From Sarcocystis neurona (Eukaryota > Apicomplexa > Conoidasida > Eucoccidiorida > Sarcocystidae), in the NCBI GenBank assembly GCA_000727475.1, contig KL647327.1:389011-453010 (forward strand): a stretch of 64,000 nucleotides of DNA, read 5' to 3'. This document shows positions 13,004-25,100 of the stretch, piece by piece. Position 1 is the stretch's first letter. The number at the start of each line of letters is the position of its first letter. Position numbers and translations under genes: made by a program. Below the pieces are notes generated by a model. The model was not told where the DNA came from. It searched no databases and worked only from the letters and a program-made list of their open reading frames with translations.

Positions 13004-14263
13004 CCACTGCAGCTTGCATTCCTGCAGACGTGCATAGCGATGGCGTGATTGCTCGTCGTGAATGAGGAGTTGCTTTACACAGCGGTCAATTGCTTCGTAT
13101 CTTTTCTGGCATTTACGAAGCTGCTGCTCCATCTCTTCTTCGAGGAATAAGAGCAAATTGCCTGTTCTCGTTTTCTGCCTCTCCCCTTTCTCCTTCTCCG
13201 TAGTCCTCTTCTCTGCGTAGTTGTCTGCAGCGTGCAAGCCGTCGGCTGTCGTGGCTGCAGTACTCTCCACCTGCTGCTGCCCCTTGTGCGCCTGCTGCTG
13301 CTCCTGCAGCGTCGGCGTTTCGTTTGCTATTTCTCCCCCGGGCTGTTGCTGCGATAGCAGATGGCGGTCGGGCTGCTGTCCCTGCCCCTGCTCTTGCTTC
13401 TGCTGCTGGTTTCTCAAGCCGGTTTCCGGCTCCTGCTGCTGCTGTTCCTGCTGCTCCCTCTGGCGACGCGTGTGTCGCAGACGAGCTGCCTGCCTCAACA
13501 TCTCGTCGGGGAAGGCAGGGAGTTCCATCATCGACGGAAACGCATGCAGCTCGGCTAGCGAGTATCCGTAGCGCTTCTGAGCAAGCCGTAATTTGGCCGC
13601 TTCTGTCTGCGGCTTGAGAAAAGAAAACAAACGAGCCAGCTTGCCAGTGTGCTGCTCTGCAGGAGGCTGCTGCAGCGATGCGGGCACAACCGGAGGCGGC
13701 GGCAACCCCAGCGACGCGGCAGGAGGGACGCACAGCGGACGCACTGCAGCAGCAGCAACATCAACAGCCGCAGAACCCCCAGCAGCAGCAGCAGAGCCAG
13801 CAGCAGCAGTGGCAGAATCAGACCCACCAGCCGGACGAAGAGGTGCAGAAGCAGTTGCGGGAGAAGGTGGTGACGACGTGTGAACAGCAGCAGCAAGAGA
13901 GGAGCCGCCGCACTCCTCAGCAGCTACCGAAGAGGAGGAACAAGAGGAAGCAAACGCGGCGGTGGAGCCGCAGCAGGCCTGCACCTTCGGAGCAGCGGCA
14001 GCCGCAGCAGTAGATGAATGAGAGGAGTGTCCGCACGCTGCAGCAGCAGTGGAGCAGCAGGGAAATCCGTCTGCAGGAGCTGAGGCAGCAGCAGCAGCGG
14101 CTCTGAGTTCCTTGCCCTCCGGCTCTTCTCTGGTTTTTCTGTTTACTCCTCCCCACTGCCTCAGCAGCTGCTGCTGCTGCTCTGCAGGCGTGCCGCTCTG
14201 GGGGGGAATCTTCAAAGAATTCAACAATAGGGAGGCCATTTTGTCGTCCTCCTTTCTGCCCAT
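13004..14263 (-). CDS. Unrecognised protein, first coding exon (partial)
   Basis: I do not recognise this protein. The exon runs from ATG at 14263 (a second in-frame Met follows at residue 9) to a proposed donor GTATGG after 13004, about 420 residues. In order it shows a hydrophilic start MGRKEDDKMASLLLNSLKIP, an Ala/Ser-rich and Pro-rich stretch (about 55-205), and a more ordinary segment (about 210-265) containing KLARLFSFLKPQTEAAKLRL and GYSLAELHAFPSMMELPAF. A Gln-rich stretch follows (about 270-355), then a charged helix near the end, LEEEMEQQLRKCQKRYEAID, that looks like a coiled coil. The conserved-looking islands and codon-level coherence support real coding. Without the splice the frame continues into TATA repeat and stops at 12950. 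Downstream exons to the left were not found. No signal peptide or membrane segment is visible, so it is probably cytosolic or nuclear. Confidence 0.7.
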
Positions 14264-15799
14264 ATTCTACATATACGTATACCTATCTACGTACTCAACG
14301 ACTACCTTCCCGTGTACCTCTATACAGACAAACATACACGTATATACTTTGATAATACATGCACAGGAATACGTAAAGAGATGTAATGGAAATGTATCCG
14401 TCTATATACATTCACACAAAAATATAGATACGTGTATACGCAGAGACACAGGTATACATGTGAATGTACACACGTACACATATATACATATATATATAGG
14501 CACGTAGGGAGATAGACAGATAGACAGTTATTTACCTAGGTGGTTTCATATACATATATATATATAGACGCTTCCTTGGCAAGCCCAGCCTCACGGGAGC
14601 TGAAGTTGAGAAATCAAGACGAGGAGCAACAAAGCAGAGCAAATAACAACATCCACGAGTCGTCCTCTGCGAGTCACCCGAGACACGCAGTGTCGCACAT
14701 ATCCAAGCTCGCCTTCCGAGGCATGACATATGCATCGCGAACAGACACTACCCGCTTTTTTCCTCATATATATAGAGAGAGATAGACAGGTAGATACATT
14801 GTACAACGCAAGTCCATATCCACGTGTACATATGCTTCATTCGTGTGTACGTTGGGAAGGGATGTTTATATGCGGTTAGTCACGAAGACATGAGTGTTCC
14901 TGAGCTAGAGCGTCCTCCACGAAGACAGGAAGACGTTGTGGGTCTACACAGAACGAGCGTCACGGGAATGCAAAGTCCTTCATACATACACAACGATACA
15001 CATCTATATATATACACGTAGTCCTGTGTATATCTTGACAGATATATGGGTGTACACCGTAGATTGTACACGCGCGTAGACATATATATATATGCATATG
15101 TGTACATTCGTGTATGTGGTGCTGGGCACATCTGTATAGATCTCCGCCGTAGAGTGTACATATATATATATATATGTATATATGTAGATAGACGTATTTC
15201 GGTCGCCTTCTGTGTGTCCCTTTCTTCACATGGAGATAAGTCCCTATATATATGTGTGTCTATATTGATGCGTGTCGAGCCGAGCACATTGGTCAAGGAA
15301 GTGTCTATACGTATACATATACATATATATATGCATATATATCCGTGGTTATACGTCTGTACATATACGTATGTATATATACCTAGTTATATGTGTGTGT
15401 AGAGGTGAGAACAACAACACGTGACGTAGCTACAAGTTGAGCCGGTCCTGTGTATAGAGAGATGCAGGTGGAAAGCTCCTTCTGCTCACCTTCAGCAGTA
15501 AATCTATGCACTTCAACAAAAATATATATAAGCACAGATGTAGATATATATGTACATATGTATGTACAAATGTACAAATAGATATGCACAAGTAGGTAGA
15601 GCGCTGGATGTCTACGTAGGGACATTCATCTACAGATGTATAAATACAGGTATGGGACACCGGCACTCCCCGAGAAAACGACTGACGGCAATACAAAATT
15701 GACAGACAATAACACGTGCATCGTCAGTCCCGATCGCCGCTCATGCCCCTCGGCGTTCCCCTCCTCCCGTATGTAGGGCGTCCACCGCGCGGCCACGAC
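14264..15799. other. Microsatellite-rich region upstream of the minus-strand gene
   Basis: TACA/TATA microsatellites with small unique patches (14600-14740, 14880-14990). It presumably contains the leader and promoter of the gene starting at 14263, but no motif stands out. A CATATAGAGAGAGATAGACAGG-like patch near 14765-14795 is simple repeat. Confidence 0.45.
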
Positions 15800-16075
15800 T
15801 GAAGACTGTGCGGTGTACATACACCGCATCACGGAGCTCCCCTACTACTTCTGTGCAGACGTACCGTGTGCGCACATCGGACCGCAGAGTTGCCGTACTA
15901 TTTCCGTGCAGACGTACGGTGTAGGTACACCGCACCACGGAGATTTCGTACAACTTCTGTGCAGACGTACGGTGTAGGTACACCGCACCACAGCGGTCCC
16001 GTACAACTTCTGTGCAGACGTACGGTGTAGGCACATCACACCACGGAGATCCCGTACTACTTCTGTGGGCAGACG
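15800..16075. repeat. 53-bp minisatellite, about five copies
   Basis: GCAGACGTACGGTGTAGG and a following CACCGCACCACGGAGAT-type block repeat with anchors at 15855, 15908, 15961, 16014 and 16069 (spacings 53, 53, 53, 55). Each unit contains GGTGTAGGTACACC or a variant (GGTGTACATACACC at 15812-15825) and CTTCTGTGCAG. It is open on the minus strand over several copies, but that follows from the period and its composition. Confidence 0.9.
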
Positions 16076-16217
16076 AACATGTCCAGAGGTGTTGTAGGTA
16101 TTTGGAAACGTCAAAGCATGGAGAGTCGAGTCGTGGACATATATACAGAGAGACAGGGGCAGCACAGAGAATTCCTTGGGGAATGCGCGTGTGAGGCCGT
16201 TCCTCAGTTATCTCAAG

Positions 16218-16364
16218 ATGAACGAAGCAACCACACAATTTTTGAGAGGAAGTTGTCCTCGCGAGCGCATTGCTTGTATGGAAAGGAAGCTGGAGAAGCT
16301 CTTGCACGAGAGAATCGTTCAAGAGGACGTCACATGCAGCAAGCAAGTAGAAAAAATGAAGTAG
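16218..16364 (+). CDS. Possible small protein or last exon (48 residues)
   Basis: Weak call. In a repeat-free patch, ATG at 16218 opens a 48-residue frame ending in TAG. It lies just after an acceptor-like CCGTTCCTCAG (ending 16207). The product begins MNEATTQFLRGSCPRERIAC, continues with a basic amphipathic helix (MERKLEKLLHERIVQ) and ends CSKQVEKMK. It has three Cys (residues 13, 20, 40), but the spacing does not match the twin CX9C mitochondrial motif. It could be a complete small protein, the 3' exon of an undetected gene, or chance. Confidence 0.3.
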   Translation: MNEATTQFLRGSCPRERIACMERKLEKLLHERIVQEDVTCSKQVEKMK

Positions 16365-17109
16365 TCCCGAAGGGCGACGGCGGCAGGCATCACAGCGGTA
16401 GAGACGGCCCTCCAACACACACGTATAGATAGACATATATATATATATACATGCGTGGGTCTTTATACGGCGTATACGTGCGCCCACATGCAGGTGTCTG
16501 TGCTTAGGTTTCTATTTATGGACGTACGTACACACGCATGTAGGTCTCGCTTGAAGACGGCATCCGCCCGCAGTGTTAGGGCGTGACATCCGCGCATACA
16601 GGCATTTCTTATACAAGTCCGGCGCACACATATGTACGGAAGAATGCGTTCATATCTGTGTAGATAGTATATGTTAGACACGGGTCAACGGACGGTCGTG
16701 GGCGGCGGAAAGGAGACAATGACGTATGGCGTTACCCGCAGCCTCGTCCCGTCGGCGACACCGCATGACTCTGTGTGTAGACAAAATTTCTGAAGAAGAA
16801 AGAGAAGGAAGCGGTTCAGGGTAAAGGCCTCGTCTCCCCAGCACCGCGTGTGTTTCTCGCCGGAATGGAGAGTAATAGTAGTGCTGTTCGCATGCAGCAC
16901 GCTCGCTCTCTCTGCACAAGTTGATAGCACTGGGGCGGAAGTTTTGAAGTTCCAGCGTCGTTGTTGGCCGGGGGAAGAAAGGGGGAACTAAACTACGTGA
17001 AGTTGTAACGTAGCCGTCCTGAAGGAGCGACACTACCAGACATCCGAGACAGCTGCGGGCTGGCAGTGTCTCCACGCGCTGCTCCTGCATGTTTCTGGCA
17101 GGCGACACA
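16365..17109. other. Mixed region, no supported gene
   Basis: A TA microsatellite (16432-16452) is followed by balanced sequence. Short overlapping open frames occur on both strands at 16674-17108, none clearly protein-like. Confidence 0.4.
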
Positions 17110-17790
17110 CACAGGAAATGCTGCTGCTATGCTGTCCCGCTCTTCTCTCGCTCTACGGGGTCCTGCTGCCCCCGATACTGCGCCCTTCCGGTGCTGGGGG
17201 TGCTGCTCTCATGCTCGAAGCGCTGCTCGCTCACAACGTTGCTGTCCTGTAGCAACCGCTGCTACGCAGAGCAGCGGTGCTGCTGCATGCAGCGACGCCG
17301 AGCATGGCCTGTTGTGATGCTGCCGCTGGTGCTGCTGCTCGGCTACTGCTGCTGCTGCCGGGCTGCTGCTGCTGCTGCTGGGCGGCTGCTGGGCGTTCTT
17401 CTCCCCCCCCGGCGTTCCTGTCCTCTTCCCGCAAAGGGGGGCAGGAGGACAGGGACGCCAGGTCAGCAGCAGCCACGGCAGCAGCGCGCTACGCAACAGT
17501 CGTAGCAGGTGCTTCCGACAATAACACGAAATGAACACTTGTTCATACTGCCGCGGCTTTCACAGCTGTTGCTGCTACGGCTGCGGGAACTACAGGCGAC
17601 CCCTCCAACCATTACGGCCGGTGCTGCTACTCCTGCTGCGCTGTTGTGTGCTGCTCCTGCTGCTGGTGCTTCTGCTGCTCCTGCTGCTGTTGCTGGCGGT
17701 CTCGTGCTGTTGCTGCTCTGCCGCCTGTGCTGCTGCTGCTGCTGCTCCTGTACTAGTAGTGTTCTGCCCTCGGGAGTTGTTGCACCTCAG
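17110..17790. repeat. CTG-rich tract
   Basis: Interrupted CTG/GCTGCTGCTG repeat, densest at 17320-17400 and 17620-17750. Plus frames read Leu/Cys/Ala and minus frames read Ser/Gln/Ala, and several frames stay open by composition. No coding claim. Confidence 0.8.
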
Positions 17791-17859
17791 CACGGTTCCT
17801 GCGCTCTGCCACTGCTATATGGGAGGAGGGGATTCCGGTGGGTGAAGGGCATGTGATAC

Positions 17860-17945
17860 GGTATTTTCGGTCGTCGGAGGCAATTTTCGACAGTTGCTCC
17901 TCTATTTTGTCTTCTCTTCCGCGGATATCTGCTTCGACACGTCCT
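17860..17945 (-). CDS. Possible isolated minus-strand exon
   Basis: Weak call. The segment is bounded on the minus strand by an acceptor-like GTACGGCAG and a donor-like GTATCA. One frame reads a charged helix containing EADIRGREDKIEEQLSKIAS. A second frame reads AEDVSKQISAEEKTK and then a stop, which could instead be a C-terminus. Either is more protein-like than its surroundings, but no partner exon was found. Confidence 0.25.
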
Positions 17946-18259
17946 CTGCCGTACGTTTTGCAACAATGCCTGGTGCGACTCACCGGGGTAGCAGTACATA
18001 GTGCCACATCATCGGCTGTGTGCGGTGTTGCGCCGCGGTGCCCACGGGCTCCAGTTTTCTCTCTGCAGGCGGGGCGCCTGTATCCCAGCAAAGTTTGATT
18101 TCCAGTGGAAGTGCGGAACGGTGCTTATTTTCCTCAGTAGACCGAGTGACTCGATTGAAACGCGTGTTAGTCGACCACCCACATCCTGCTGCACAACGGA
18201 CAACTCCCCTATCTCGCCCCGCTCCATTGTGACGCTGAGGTAAACGTTAGAGAAACGCC

Positions 18260-19158
18260 CTACAGAGCCTTATATATGTTTTCCTTCCCCTCTCCCTTGT
18301 ATGGACATATTTTTACTGCCTTTGTGTAGCAGTGCAAATAGCGGCGGACATGCCGTACGGACTCATACGTCCGCATCACGACTCCATCCGGTGCCCTCCA
18401 TACTGCAGCATCTTCCGGAGAGTTCGCTCTTGCTTCACGTATGTGCATGTTTCTCCTTCATCGTTACTCTACACGGCCGCAGTACTCAAAGAGTTTTCCC
18501 TCGCCATCTGCTCCGTCGATTTGTCGTGGCACACACGCTTCCGGGGGGCCTCCCCTCCACTCCTTTCGGCTGACGGGGTAAATTTGCGGCGCCGAGATCC
18601 TCCCCCCCTTGGGTTTAAAAATACTTCCGCCCTCAGCTGGAAGGCACTCTCTTCTGTCTCCCCTCTGTCTGTCTCTTGGTAATCTACACGTCTCTTCTCC
18701 GACCGTCTGGCCTTCTACACCTCCGATCACCCCGCCCTTTACGTCTATCGTTTCCATCTCTCGACAGAAGGAAGAAGCGCGAACGATTCCACTTCTTCGA
18801 TCTTTTTTTTATTGGCTGGGCTCCTTCCCTTTTCTTTTTCTGCCGTCGTTGTCCCTGTTGCCGTTCCACATCCATCGGCCAACGGCTTGCTCACGAGCCT
18901 CTCCCATCCCTCGCACGGGTGCATTCCTCTATACTCCTGCTTTTTCCCGTTCCTTCAATTCTACAGAAGAACGTCGCAGTAAACTCCATATTTGTTCCCG
19001 ACTCTGCGAAGAAGAAGAGGAAATATCTATCGCCGCTCCTGTTGAAGACACGGAGCGTGCTCGGGACGAAGGAAAGTCGAAGCGACCGTCCTCTTTCACG
19101 CTTTACGTTTATCTCGAGAAGACTTCACAAAACTTTCTCTTCCCACCACCTCCCGAAA
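18260..19158 (+). promoter_or_regulatory. Pyrimidine-rich leader upstream of CCT8 (inferred)
   Basis: From about 18560 to 19158 the plus strand is strongly CT-rich (runs of TCTTTTTCT, CCTTCC, TCTCTC) and its open frame is rich in Ser, Pro, Phe and Leu. It ends at CCCGAAAATGG, a good apicomplexan start context. I read it as the 5' UTR or promoter-proximal region of the chaperonin gene, by position and composition only. Confidence 0.45.
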
Positions 19159-22100
19159 ATGGTTAGCTCTTGTCCTCCTGCAATGTGACTGCCTTTCGCT
19201 TCCATATCATCCACTGCAGGATGCCAGCGCATGTATCCCCTGTGCCGCGTAGACATACTTTTCCCGCACAGACGTGTACACGTATCAACGTATGTGTGTG
19301 TATTCTGTACGTCTGCACATATGTATGTATTGTTAGATATGTACGAGGATAAAGATATACATATGTGTATATATGTGCACGGACAGGTAGCATCTGTATA
19401 ATGTTGCGTATACGCCTGCAAATGTGTATACTTATGTGTATATAAGTATCTCCCAATGCGTGCATATGGACACATCTATGTAGGCCTGCATGCGCGCATG
19501 CGTAAGTGTGTATGCGATGGACAGAACGTAAGTGTATTCTCTCCCCCTTTTGTTCGTTGTTTATGTGTGTGTATGTATATGTGTGTGAAGAAACGTAGCT
19601 GGACACTAGTACCAAATAAAGGAAGAATGAAGAAGACAGGTGCGCACTGCAGTACCTGTGCATACCTGTAAACTAGGGAAAGCGCGTGTCTCTTTTTAGC
19701 ACCGTGGAATGCTGTCCTAGTGACGCTGACGTTTCTGTCTGTCTACAAGTATATGTGTATCTATCTATATATATATATATATATCTATAGGTACCTATAT
19801 ATATATATATTTCTACGTGAGTACGAGTATGTGGGAGCACGTACATACGTTCACGTATATAGCTTCTATATATAAAATATCTATACGTGTTTGAACGGAC
19901 TTCGAAACTCTACACGTAAGTGCAGATATGCCTGTCTTCAACTCTTGAAATATCTATCTACACTTTTGAAGGTACGTTCGTGTGCACGTAGGAGAATCTA
20001 AAGGGCGTGAACGCTCTCCCTTCACCCAAGAAGTAAATTCTTCCGTTTGTGCTTCCATATATGTGGGGAGGTAGGTAGCTGGAGGCGGGCCTACTCCGTA
20101 CCTTTGTGTATGTATGTGTGTGTATATACTTCTGCCCCAGTGTCACAATCCGCATGTATGTTTCGGTGTACGTACACGCGGATAGAAGTGTAGAGTCACC
20201 GTATTCTCGGTCTGTTCCAGCGCGTGTACGCAAGCGACATCAACTACGTCGATACGTCGTAAAGTGGCCGTACCTTCATATAGTGGAAGACGTGTGTTCG
20301 TCACGACCTGGTGCTTCACGTGTCTGCTACCCAGAGCACCCGCATTCCGCGCGCAGAGCGTCAAAGTGTACGTACACCGCGCGTGGGGGTGCAGTGCCTA
20401 CGTGGACCCTGCAGAGAAGTGGAGGGGACGCACACCTCGTCGCACAGTATTGGAGGAGTGCGATATCCAGTCGAGGGAAGGTTGCACGGAATTGATATGC
20501 AGAAACGCGGTGTACGATATACGGAGTACGGGCACAGATGTGAGCGTAGACCCCAGAGAGTTTGGAAGTGTACGTACACCGCACCGCACAGTCCTGGAGC
20601 GCAGACTCGCAATCAAGGGGGTGTCTCGACACCACACGCAAGCTGCGTCTGCATCTCGTATGAACCGCGGAGCTGTGGGCTCCCACTCGCAGGCTGAGAC
20701 ATTGGACTGCACTTCACGTGTGCGTCGGGCGTACATACACGCCGCTACGGTGGAGTGTACGTACACCGGAAGAGTGCTGTGTTCCGTGTGTCCTTTTGTG
20801 TCAGGCGCTGTTGCCGTGTGAGTACGTCCTGCTCCCGGACTAAGCTTCTGGTGAAGCGTGTGTAGCTTCTGTATTTTGCTCGGTCGTCTTCTGCTTCCCG
20901 CGTCCTTCCCCGCCGTTTCTGACGTTCTCTCATTTTCTGCGCTTTTCTCACTCATTCGTTTCGTGCTCGCAGTGGCCCTTCGAGGGCCTCTTTACCTTTC
21001 CCAGCTTCGCTGCACCGTCTCTCTGTTGTTGTTCATATATATAGGTAAAGTCGTGTCCCGCCGTATTTGTCTACGTAGAAGGGCCTGAACAAGTGTGACG
21101 GCCTCTATTTTCTCCCGAACATCTCTGTGTTGTCTTTTTGCCCACAGTTCCACAATCGCTACGGGCTGGCGGGGCTGCTGAAGGACGGCCACCGCACGTT
21201 CACCGGGATCGACGAAGTGACGCAGCGGAATATCGAAGCAGCGCGGGCTCTCTCAGAAATTACCCGCACGTCCCTTGGTGAGTTGATACTCGCTTGTTTT
21301 TCTTCTTTTCTTCAGCCGCCCTTTCGAAGCGTCCACGAAAATTCGTCCTTCCCGCGAACGTCTTCCGATCCTGTTCTTCCTCGGTGAAGGTCGCACAAGC
21401 ATTAGCCGGCCGTCTTCAGCTCGTGGGGGGGATTACTCTCTTGGCAGGCTTCGAAAAATGAGTACTAAATCTGCTTGTAACTGCATGTCTGGTGCCGTCA
21501 CAGTTCCGTATGTGCTGCACACGTGGTGTCTCTGTCTGTCTGTGTCAAAAACCACCTGCATATCTTTCTTCCTCTATCGTAGTGCGCGAGACGAAAGAAC
21601 CACCCCACCTCATACGGCTGGTGCAGTGTGGTCCTTCACCTTTGTATTTTCTTGCTCTCCGCTCTGTCGCATTCCTTTCTTACGCGCAAATTTCATTTCT
21701 GTAAGAATTCCCTCCTCACCGATGTCGCTTCCTTCGGCGCCCGTCGCCGGCGGTGGGCGGCACAAGGTTTCCGCAGTCGAAAAGTGGTCTCAAATACCTT
21801 TCTTCTCGCTGAATAGATGCTTTCCTCTCTCGCTCCTTTATATTCATAAAACAGATTTCTGGCGTCCGTTTGAGAAACGTGCACGTGCGCCGGCTTTCCC
21901 GTCACGAAGCCTGTCTTAACAGCAGGGGGGCCACGTCTTTCTCCACCGCTTGATGCGAAGCGCCAGTGTTTCTGCTCGGTCAGATACACTCTGTGTGATG
22001 CGAAGATGCTTTTCGTGAACAAGCAACAACCTTCTCTTCTTCGTCTGCGTCTCGCTCTCTCCGGACACAGAGATATAAATCTCACTGGCGTCTCTCGGGC

Positions 22101-25100
22101 TTTCTTCTTGTCGCGCATCGGTGTTAGTGTGCACCGCTGGCGATGCCGCATGCGTCTTTTTTGTGCGTTGTTTTGTGTCTCAGTAGATATTTTCATGTAG
22201 AACATGGCTGTATCTTATCTTGTCTACAGGTGTCTTTTGCTGCAAGTGGGTCCCCGCGTCGCCTTGTCGACCGGGGCGTGGACAAATGGGAAACAGTCTG
22301 GTCCAGCGCTAGCATAATAAGTGTGCGACATTGCTCTTCGTGACACGACGTACCGAACGTCATACACATCCAGGGAATGAAGTTCTACGTTCGATTGACT
22401 TGCTTATTCCTCCTCCTCTATGTAGTCGTTGTACGAGGTGCCCCGGTCCTCCGCAGGAACGTATCACAGGACGAGAAAGTCTGGCTTCTGCCTGTGTGCC
22501 TTTTTGTTCTTCGTCGTTTGAATCTTCTACCTTACACGCACGTCGGGCGGCCCCCTCGTCTCTTTTTTTCTTGCGAATTTGACGTACTCACTGCGGGCCA
22601 GGGGACTCTCGGAGGAGGAAAGCTTCACGCGCAGCACGACGAGGTCGTTGCAGCAGTGGCAGTATCCTGCCGCACCGGTCTTCGAGGACACAGGGGCGTA
22701 TGTATGTGTGTTTGTAGTGTGAGCGCCTCTGTATAGTGACAGCAGGTGTGCGTCTGTACAGCTGATTTCTTCCTCTCCTTCCATTCTTCTCTTTCCGTGT
22801 CTACCACAAGGGGCACAGACGCTCGTCTCCACACCTAGAGACATAGAGATGCTGACGCACTGCGCGCCTCCCCAGAGAGCGCGCGTCTTTCTTATAGAGA
22901 AGAGTTACGCTACCTCGATGTTGGGGAGTTTTGCGTCCGTCGAGTTTTCACCGCTGCAAACCGTGGTGTCTCTTTTTGCCTTCACAGCCGTTGAACACCG
23001 CGTCGAAAGGGAAATTTGTCAGTTATCGCTGCGTTGGGTGGCAGAAAGGACGGGGCTTGTTGTGTCGTCGTCCATTATAACTCGTGGGCAGCTACACTTA
23101 AGGGTGTGTGTAATATAGTAGAAACAACATCTGGATACATCGTTATGTGTAAACGTTTCTTCTAGAGTAGAAGTACTGAGGGTTCTTTACCTGCCTCTTC
23201 GTCTTTTCTCTGCGGCTGCTCCTCCCACGTCCGGTCCCAGCGGTGAAAGTCACGGGAGCACAACTCCTGCAGAACGCGCCAACAGGTCGGAAGGCTTCTT
23301 CCCTGTCGTTGACACTTCCTGCGGGTGGTACTCGGTAGGTCGGCGTCTCTGTGTGTCTCTCACCGGGTGTAGGGACTCATGCCTGTCTTGCGTGGGGGAC
23401 ACACGAGTCGACCTTTACCTCTGGAGAGGTCTGTGCGGTGTCTTCGTCGTTCTGCGTGTTTCACACATCTGGGGAGGGACGCGGGACAAGCGTTTGTCTT
23501 TTCTTACGCACGTGTCTGGCGAGCAGCATATGACGGGCTGTTTTTTCTTTTCCTTTCCTCTGTTGTCGTCCAGGACCGAACAGCTTATCGAAGCTACTGG
23601 TCAATTCCCACGGCAAGCGCGTTATCACCGCAGACGCATCGGTCATCGTAAGAGGCCTCGAGGTGCAGCACCCCGCTGCCAAACTCCTCGCATTTGCTGC
23701 GGACATGCAGAGCGAAGAATTCGGAGGCTGCGTCAATTTTCTTCTCGTTCTTGCCGGCCAGCTGCTCTCCCAGGTCAGCAGTCAGCTGCAGAGACCTTTC
23801 CGTTTTTCTCCTCCTGTGCACGTCTCTATACCCTTCAAGCGTACGCATATTCTCCGCTCGCTCGCGTCTGTCCTTCTGGTCACGGGTCAGATCGACGCGG
23901 AACAGTTATACCTCCGGCGCCCAAAAAAAGAGCCACACAGCACACGACACTGCAGAAGGACAGAGACGACGTGTTCACAGTCCCTGTGGCCACAGGCAGA
24001 AGGAACACGCAGACAAATATATCTGCACGTCATTGTGTGAATACACATATATATATATATATAGGCGGGAAGACCACGCACACACTTGTGTATAGGTTGT
24101 TAGTAGAGGTGCCCGTTGTATATACACTCATTTATCAACGTGTGCGCTTTTGCGTATAGACGCAGAAGTACTATGAAAGCCCACGTATACGTGCATATGG
24201 GTAGCGGCGATAGGCAAGCGTCCTACCCGACGCTGCGTCCTCCTCTACGCGCACGTGGAGGAATCGGGCTGTAAGCACATACATGTATATACGTATCTTC
24301 CTGTGTCTGCGCAAGCGACGGGCCGCGGGTTCTGTATTTATGTATGTGTTCGAGTGTGCCTTCCCGTATATATGCGCAGAGAGAGGAAGCCAGAGAAGAA
24401 CGACGAGCATGAAAAGTTCCCTGCCCGTATATATGTAGATATATAGAGAAAGTGAGGGAAAGAGAAAGGGGGAAGGACAGCGAGCGTGGAGAGTTCTCTG
24501 CCCGTATGTATGTATGTCGAGAGAGAGAAGGACAGCGAGCGTGAAGAGTCGCCTGCCCGATATGTATATATCGAGAGAAAGAGAGAGATACGGAAGAACA
24601 GGGAGCATGGAGTCGCCTGCCCGACTATACGTATATATGTACGTATATATATAAGTGTATGTGTGTAGACATGAAGAGTCGCCTGCCCAAATATGTATAT
24701 ATGGAGAGAAAGAGAGAGATAGGGAAGAACAGGGAGCATGGAGTCGCCTGTCCGACTATACGCATATATGTACATATATATATGTGTAAGTGTATGTGTG
24801 TAGACATGAAGAGTCGCCTTCCCAAATATGTATATTTCGAGAGAAAGAGAGAGATACGGAAGAACAGGGAGCATGGAGTCGCCGGCCTGACTATACGTAT
24901 ATACGTACATATATATATAAGTGTATGTGTGTAGACAGAGATAGGAGGACAGCAAGCATGAAGGTTCAGCAGGCTACACATATATCTGTAGACAGAGAGA
25001 GAGAAGGACCGCGAAGGTGGAGTCGCCTGAGGGTGTGCGAAGTGACCCTTGCACTTCTGGAAACGTGCGTCGAGTGTGTACGAAGGCGCCGGCTACGTGT

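Noticed and set aside
18609..19166. 185-codon plus-strand frame upstream of CCT8 as a gene
   Set aside because: Its Ser/Pro/Leu/Phe composition follows from the CT-rich leader, another frame over the same bases is equally open, and no domain is visible.
20264..20955. Opposed frames of 185 codons on both strands
   Set aside because: Both cross the GTGTACGTACAC cluster, neither has a protein-like pattern, and the region lies in the proposed first CCT8 intron.
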